64,000 nucleotides of DNA from Tetranychus cinnabarinus (taxonomy: Eukaryota > Arthropoda > Arachnida > Trombidiformes > Tetranychidae). The stretch covers positions 1,054,001-1,118,000 of the forward strand of contig WHVY01000007.1 in assembly GCA_022266195.1 (NCBI GenBank), in the 5' to 3' direction. The notes below the pieces were generated by a model. The model ran no database searches, was not told the DNA's origin, and saw only the letters and a list, made by a program, of their open reading frames with translations. Shown one piece after another: positions 58,506-64,000 of the stretch (within the stretch, counting starts at the first letter, position 1; each line of letters begins with the position of its first letter). The translations under genes and the position numbers were made by a program.

Positions 58506-59549
58506 ATGGCGAAAAAACGAACTGAAAATGAATACTTATACAAACGTGTTTGCCAAACTTTTGTTAAAAGTGAAAAAAATCGTAAAGTTACAGTGGCCCA
58601 TTTCGTTTCTGAAGGGTTTAATAGGCAATCAATTTATAAAATGATAGCTCGATATGAATCTACAGGATGTGAGGAATATAATCGTATACCAGGCGGACCG
58701 ACAAATGTACTAACAGAGAGTAAGTTACGTAAAATTTCAAATATTCTTGAAAAAAATCCAACAATTTCTGATCGGCTCGGTGCTAATCAAGTCAAAATTT
58801 CTCGAAGTTCTTACATGAGAGGCAAGGCTAGTTTAGGGTTCAAATCATACTGTCGTGTCAAGTCACCAAAATATATTAAAAACCAAGCTGAAAGATGTAA
58901 GAAAGGTGCAAGAATGTTGTATAATCAAATGTTGCGCGATAAAATAATAATTATGGATGATGAGACGTATGTTCCAATAGATCCTCAAGATGTTCCAGGG
59001 AAAAAATATTATAGTGCTAGAGATAGAAGTTCAGTTCCTGATGAATACAGGTTGATTGAGAAATCGAAATTTGTTAAAAAATATTTGATCTGGCAAGCTA
59101 TCGACAATTTAGGGAACGTTTCTGAACCGTTCGTTACCGATAAAACTATGGATAAAAAATTATATCTGACTGTTATTCAAGATTATTTATTGCCTTTCAT
59201 AGAGAAACATCATTCCTTTGAGAATGTAATATTTTGGCCAGATTTAGCCACATGCCATTACGCTAAAGACGTTCAAAAATTTCTTACAGACGCGAAATTG
59301 CCGTTTGTTGACAAAAATGAAAACACTCCAAATTTACCTCAGGCGCGTCCAATTGAGAAGTTTTGGGCATTATGTAAGTCCCACTATGCTAAACGATCGA
59401 CTATACCACATAGAATGTGTGACTTCAAAAAAATCTGGAAAAATATTGCTCAAAAAGTAGCAAATGAGTCTGGCAAGAGCTTAATGGATGGCCTCAAAAG
59501 AAAGTTACGTAAAGTCGCTAGAGAAGGACCGAGATCAATAATTTTTTGA
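58506..59549 (+). CDS. DD37E mariner-type transposase (347 aa)
   Basis: ATG at 58506 is the first start in frame. The N-terminus has a helix-turn-helix-like region (SIYKMIARYESTG, residues about 40-60) and GGP, as in Tc1/mariner DNA-binding domains. The catalytic acids are D152 (in MDDETYV), D246 (in FWPDLATCH) and E284 (in RPIEKFW), with 37 residues between the last two: the DD37E class. It cuts and pastes the element into TA sites. There is no stop or frameshift, and a basic tail (KRKLRKVAREGP) ends the protein. All parts needed for activity seem present, so it may be young or still mobile. Confidence 0.93.
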   Translation: MAKKRTENEYLYKRVCQTFVKSEKNRKVTVAHFVSEGFNRQSIYKMIARYESTGCEEYNRIPGGPTNVLTESKLRKISNILEKNPTISDRLGANQVKISRSSYMRGKASLGFKSYCRVKSPKYIKNQAERCKKGARMLYNQMLRDKIIIMDDETYVPIDPQDVPGKKYYSARDRSSVPDEYRLIEKSKFVKKYLIWQAIDNLGNVSEPFVTDKTMDKKLYLTVIQDYLLPFIEKHHSFENVIFWPDLATCHYAKDVQKFLTDAKLPFVDKNENTPNLPQARPIEKFWALCKSHYAKRSTIPHRMCDFKKIWKNIAQKVANESGKSLMDGLKRKLRKVAREGPRSIIF

Positions 59550-59637
59550 ATTATCTATTACTGAATATAGCAAGTTTGATAAATACTAATTTTAAATTGA
59601 AAGTAACTCTTGGTTAAAACAGAAATCAATTAAATAT

Positions 59638-59665
59638 TTTGTCGCCCTATTCATGAACCATCCTT
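59638..59665. repeat. Right terminal inverted repeat of the DD37E element
   Basis: The complement reads AAGGATGGTTCATGAATAGG and on to GACAAA; it matches the left repeat at 25 of 28 positions and is followed by TA. Confidence 0.9.
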
Positions 59666-61239
59666 TAATTAACAAAAGCAAAAATTACGCTAACGCGCCA
59701 AAAAAAAGTAAGCAAAACACATTTTCAAAAGGTGTGAAAAAAACGAGGGATCTTTATCTAATTACAACGGTTACCGTGTACCCTCAATCTGTCTGAAATG
59801 AAAGTGAACATAATAATTAAAATTTGCGTTTTTAGACAATCAACCATTTAAAATTAACATCAAATGAAATGTTACCAAAAAGCACTTCATATTTAGAAGT
59901 ATATTGCATTTCGTCTGATTGACAAGTTAGATGCGAAAATATGACCAGATAAAAATACATCTGAATGTCTGTTGAGAAATGAATGGCGTAAATTGCAAAT
60001 TACAAAATAAACTATTTTATTTAACTGTAAATCATCTCGTCGATTAACAGTTAACTTGAAGCCTGATAATCATCTGTTTTATGTTTAGCATCATCACCAC
60101 CATAAAATGAAACGGAAAAGATTGAAAAAAGATGAAAATTAAGCATAAAAAACAAAATCACATCAAAATATATTTAGTAAAAGCAAGAGAGAGAGATGGA
60201 AAGACATTAATATTAACCTGAGTTAAACAAATACAAGGAATGTTGACACGGAAGATGAATCTGATCATCATCATCATCATCATCTTGCCCCTTTCCGTGG
60301 CTACGTGCTGATGATGATAATAATAATGTTGACTTCTGTAGATTCAGAAGTCAACATGATCTAGACACAGAAGAAGAAGAAGAAGAAGAAAAGTGTAATC
60401 ATTCTGAAAATTTCTTCCTCTTGGGGTTCCTTTATTAAGGCAGGTTCAGAGGGTTAAAGGTTCTCTCACCTTGACATACCTTCATCAACATCATCCTCTT
60501 CTTCCTCCCCTTTTCCCACTCTGGCCTTTGCCCAGCCTCTTCTCAGTTATCTGTTAACATGTTGTTGCTGCTACGGTTAGCTGTTTAGGTTGTTGCTTGT
60601 GTTGTTGGCGGTTGCCTTACATTCAGTGTGTATTTTTTACCTCGATTAAAGTGAATTCCGTTTTCTATCAAATCAGGTTGGCAAGATTATCATCTTCATC
60701 ATCACCGTCATCATCAACCTCATCGTCGTCATATCTCTTTCATTCTCATCTTTCTTGATCGTCTTTTCCAAAATCTCCCTTTTTTGCTCTCACAATTTTC
60801 CTTTTTACATCTACATTAAGATACTTTTTTCAGTTTATAAGTTTCACCCGTTGAGTAAAACTGTTCAATTTTATTTCATAAGCCAACCAGAGTGATTAAC
60901 ATTTATCATCATAATCATCATCATCAAAAATTCAAAATCATCACCTAAAGTAACAGTTTTTGTAGTCTGTTATCAAATATTTAAAATACACTTTACCATA
61001 CATTTGTTTTGTTTTTTTTGGGTAACATTTATATTTCAATTTTTGGGTTTACAGACAGTTTACTGTGACTCTTTTGGAGTTTAAATTGACTGGAATCGCT
61101 GGATTGACATCTAATTGTGATCAAATTGTGACAACAAAATTACATTGGAGTCCAATTGTAAACCAAACCTTTGATTGTAAGGACAATCACACCAACCAAC
61201 CTGATTTTATGTGATCAACAGCCGGTTCAATAAAGGACC
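59666..61239. promoter_or_regulatory. Upstream region of the ATHPPWP gene, with simple repeats and a hairpin
   Basis: It contains a CAT/ATC run at 60,262-60,282, the hairpin at 60,326-60,357 and a GAA run at 60,370-60,391. No coding sequence is supported. Probably the promoter and leader of the plus-strand gene that starts at 61240. Confidence 0.35.
60326..60357. repeat. Perfect 13-bp hairpin
   Basis: ATGTTGACTTCTG, loop TAGATT, CAGAAGTCAACAT: no mismatch over 13 pairs. It lies about 0.9 kb before the inferred first exon of the ATHPPWP gene. Its role is unknown; it could be chance, the footprint of a small palindromic element, or a binding site. Confidence 0.8.
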
Positions 61240-64000
61240 ATGATTAAAGTACAAGTAAGAAGTTATCTTTCAATCAAATTAATAGTCTAATCATCATCAA
61301 CACCAGTTACCGTTTTCTCAACCAAAGACACCAGAAAACATTGAGTTACAAAATTGCCATTTGAAAGCCATTGAACATTATTGAACCAGTAAACCCAACA
61401 GCAATTACACTCTCACGGCATGATTTTAAATCAATTAAATAGATTATTTTTCATTAAATTATCTAGTTTCACGATTAGTTGGAATCAATGTTTTCCTATT
61501 GTTACTAAACACTTAATTGTTGCTAATTAAGGCAATAAATTTACTAAACATTCGTGAGTTTTTACCTCAGCAAACCCTTAGGGTCAATTTAACCTTACTA
61601 ACCTGTCTTGAGTATTTTTGTTCCCGTTCATTTCATGGTTCTTGAATTGCATGTCACCCTCTAATCATCTTTAAAATTGTTCACATTTGATCATATGAAA
61701 TAACCTGTAACTTCCGATTATTGAAATAACAATCTATTCTCAATAAACACGAGTTAACCTCTTCAGGGTTGGTTGAATAAATCATCTCAAGTTGAATGTT
61801 GGAGAAAAAAAATGATCGAGAAAATGAAACAAAACAAAGATGCAAAATTAGTTTACCTCAAGTAAATCAACAAAGCGTTTCACTGACTATAATTATTCAT
61901 CATTGGTTTTAATCACCATAATCATCGTTTATTGAACCTGTCAACAGATTGAATCTATCACAATATGAAAATGAGTATCCGCAAACGTTGACAATTTCAT
62001 GGACAAAATTTGCTAAACGTTGGGCCAACTCTTGATCAACAAGTGATTTAAACTGATTAATAGGGATAATAATAGGATAATGTGTTAAGAGATGCAATAA
62101 TTGTTTACCAACAGTTGAAATTGCTAATTATATTGGATGAATGAGGTCAGCTTTGTCCATTAAAAGCCTAAGTTGATTGAAAAGAGGCAAATTAATTTTG
62201 ACAATGATTTATCGTAAAAGGTATTATTGGGTTCAATTTCAGCTAACTCGATGACGAAGGTGATTAAGATGGCATTAGAAGACAAAATGAGCCAGTTGTT
62301 GTTGTTGGTGATTATTTTGATCAGCATAATGTTTAAAGATGAAGATAAATGAGAATTGAAATGCGGTCATTCAAATTTGATTCCGGTTTGTGAATAAATT
62401 TTCAGTTTATAAGATTGAGATTGATTTAAATTGAACAGATTATCACTTCTTTACTTTTCCAGCTCTTTAAATGTTCAACAAAAAATATCAATAATCATTG
62501 TTAAACCAGTAAACCAGTTAATAGATGAGTTGCGGCATTTAATTATAGATTAGATTCATCGGTGTAGGTCATTTACCGTTAGTTAAATAATGTGAAAGGA
62601 TGGTAAAGATGAAGATGATCAATTGATGCTTTTAGTGTAACCACAAAAGAAAGTAAACCTGAAAATTGATGAAGAAAAATAGGTTTAATTCAATCATCTA
62701 ATGAATCGGATTCAATAGATAACTTTTTCTCGCTCCTTCCTTCAATCCCAATTATCATAATTATTATCATTATGATTATTATTAGTATCAAAAGGATTTC
62801 AAGATCACGTTTGGTGATTCAGTTAACCATGACATTAACCTTTAAAAGCTTGATGTTTCGTTTGTTGTTGTATAAATAATAATAATAATTGTAATGATTA
62901 CAATATAAATGTATGGGAAAAGAAAAGGTTAAAATAGATGTTGATGAGAAACGGTAAAAACATACATTTTACAAGACCAACTTCGGAAGCGCATTAACAT
63001 TTGTTTATCTTCATGTATGGTGTTAATCGTTGAATTGGTTAACGGATTCATCATTTTCAGGTTGGTCATTATGGGGATCGTGATTGCGATTTTGGACATA
63101 ATCAGGGATACGTCAGGAGAAATGTTGAGGGCTAAATATAAAGGTTTACTGGCACAGTTTTAAACATTGAACCAGCCTTTTCTCAGTGTTCATAAATTGT
63201 TGACTATTGATAGTCAAAATTCAATTTTTCTTTTTTTTTCTTAAAAAAAGAAACTCAGTCAAACTGCATTTTTCTTCGAATAATAATTCATAGGGTTCAT
63301 GAATTGATTTAGCACAGGATGGGTAATTGAGTTAACTTTATTGTGAATGGAAATAGATTGTTAAATTTTTATGTTGTCCTTTTTTCCATCTCCGTTTGAT
63401 GTTAGTTTTTGTTGGCCTTTTTCTTGTAACTCCATGTCAAATCAAGGTTTTGATTGATGAAAATGGTTTCAAGTGCGGTAAACTTGTAACTTGATGATGA
63501 TTAAGCAGCCGTAAAGTGTTACATTTTAACTTAATTTATTTCTTCATTTCTTTATTTTCCATCTCTTTTTTTAATTACTCTTTACCCTTTATCCATCACC
63601 TTTCCAGTCCTTTTTTATCCTCTATTTAACTCTTTTGGCTTTTACTTTAGTCCCATTATCCTCAGCTGATGATGATGATTCCTCTTCCTCCTCCTCATCA
63701 ACAGTTACAACCTCACCTAAATCATCCTCTTCAACGTCCATTTTAAAACGAACCCCTAAAACATCTAAACCCTCAACATCCTCAGTTTCAATGGCAACAC
63801 ATCCTCCTTGGCCATCACGATCCACTGAGTCATATGGATCATCATCAGTTTCCAGAGCCACTCATCCTCCGTGGCCAACTCGAGGATCAACAACCTTTGA
63901 TCCTTATGCCGATTTTTACTCATCTCGGGCAACTCATGCTCCTTATCCACCAGTTAAAAGAGCCACTCATCCACCATTCCCACCGCTAAAGAAAGGTTCA
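61240..64000 (+). CDS. Secreted protein with ATHPPWP-type repeats (incomplete, runs off the window)
   Basis: Exon 1 is inferred as 61240-61254 (MIKVQ) with donor CAA|GTAAGA. Exon 2 starts at 63608 after cacctttccag and stays open to the window end (131 codons). Joined, they give MIKVQSFFILYLTLLAF, a typical signal peptide whose cut site would fall near PLSSA. Next come an Asp/Ser-rich stretch, a Lys/Pro/Ser region, and at least four variants of ATHPPWP: MATHPPWP, RATHPPWP, RATHAPYP and KRATHPPFP. Basic residues precede three of them, so a processed peptide precursor is possible; a cuticle or silk-like structural protein is the alternative. I recognise no known family. Exon 2 and its frame are well supported; exon 1 is the best but not the only candidate across a 2.35 kb intron. 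Confidence 0.6.
61255..63607. other. Inferred intron of the ATHPPWP gene
   Basis: 2,353 bases, GTAAGA...TTCCAG. AT-rich. A minus-strand frame of about 70 codons at 61,909-62,130 (with SLVDQELAQRLANFVHEIV) has a fairly protein-like composition but no proven start, donor or family; it is noted as a weak nested candidate. Confidence 0.4.

Larger units (their letters stand above)
58359..59665 (+). mobile_element. Tc1/mariner DD37E transposon, apparently intact (1,307 bp)
   Basis: Terminal inverted repeats of 28 bases with three mismatches, beginning AAGG(GC/AT)GGTTCATGA(G/A)TAGGGCGACAAA. TA dinucleotides at 58357-58358 and 59666-59667 are the expected target duplication. The length is typical of a full mariner-type element. 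One uninterrupted transposase gene occupies the inside. Confidence 0.92.

Noticed and set aside
63622..63950. Minus-strand acidic frames at the window end
   Set aside because: The plus strand gives a signal peptide, a good acceptor and a repeated motif; the minus frames are its complement.
1..64000. CRISPR arrays, tRNA or rRNA genes, bacterial operons
   Set aside because: No regular spaced repeats, no cloverleaf or rRNA sequence that I could recognise, and the genes are clearly eukaryotic with introns.

Overview
The window is AT-rich animal DNA with small introns (many 56-130 nt, GT...AG), long intergenic stretches and scattered repeats. The gene set is arthropod: a CHH/ion-transport-peptide prohormone, a Stubble-type serine protease, a TTK-type BTB protein, CBM14 chitin-binding proteins and a DD37E mariner. 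The short introns and compact single-exon genes would suit a mite, possibly a spider mite, but the species is an inference.

Layout. 1-2.75 kb: two tandem copies of a rhabdovirus nucleoprotein-like gene (an endogenous viral element), the first cut by the window edge. 3.95-16.7 kb (-): neurabin/spinophilin, 1,492 aa in three exons, with an 8.2 kb intron inside the PDZ-coding sequence. 18.3-19.8 kb (+): BTB-BED zinc-finger protein, divergent from neurabin. 22.65-24.1 kb (+): intronless SLC35G/EamA-type transporter. 25.1-28.5 kb: nested foldback repeats with long inverted arms. 28.8-29.5 kb (+): four-pass membrane protein. 30.2-31.6 kb (-) and 31.95-34.0 kb (+): RGS protein and a SEPT6-group septin, head to head on a 326 bp shared promoter. 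34.5-34.9 kb (-): CHH/ITP-family neuropeptide. 35.1-37.9 and 40.7-43.9 kb: a segmental duplication carrying a Stubble-like protease. The distal copy is intact (739 aa); the proximal one is a pseudogene. Between them lie a secreted two-domain CBM14 protein and a broken RhoGEF fragment. 45.8-49.7 kb (+): THADA/Trm732 homologue in one coding exon. 49.7-61.2 kb: mostly non-coding, with a foldback fragment, a fragment of the THADA 5' end and an apparently intact DD37E mariner. From 61.24 kb (+): a secreted protein with ATHPPWP-type repeats that runs off the window.

Neurabin (PP1/actin scaffold), RGS (G-alpha GAP) and septin are cortical signalling and cytoskeletal genes, but nothing shows that their proximity is functional. 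The most unusual parts are the virus-derived tandem genes with intact frames, the protease duplication with an apparent gene-conversion tract, the foldback cluster, the two THADA fragments and the ATHPPWP secreted gene. All exon joins are by hand from splice consensus, frame and protein-family fit; no alignment or transcript data were available.
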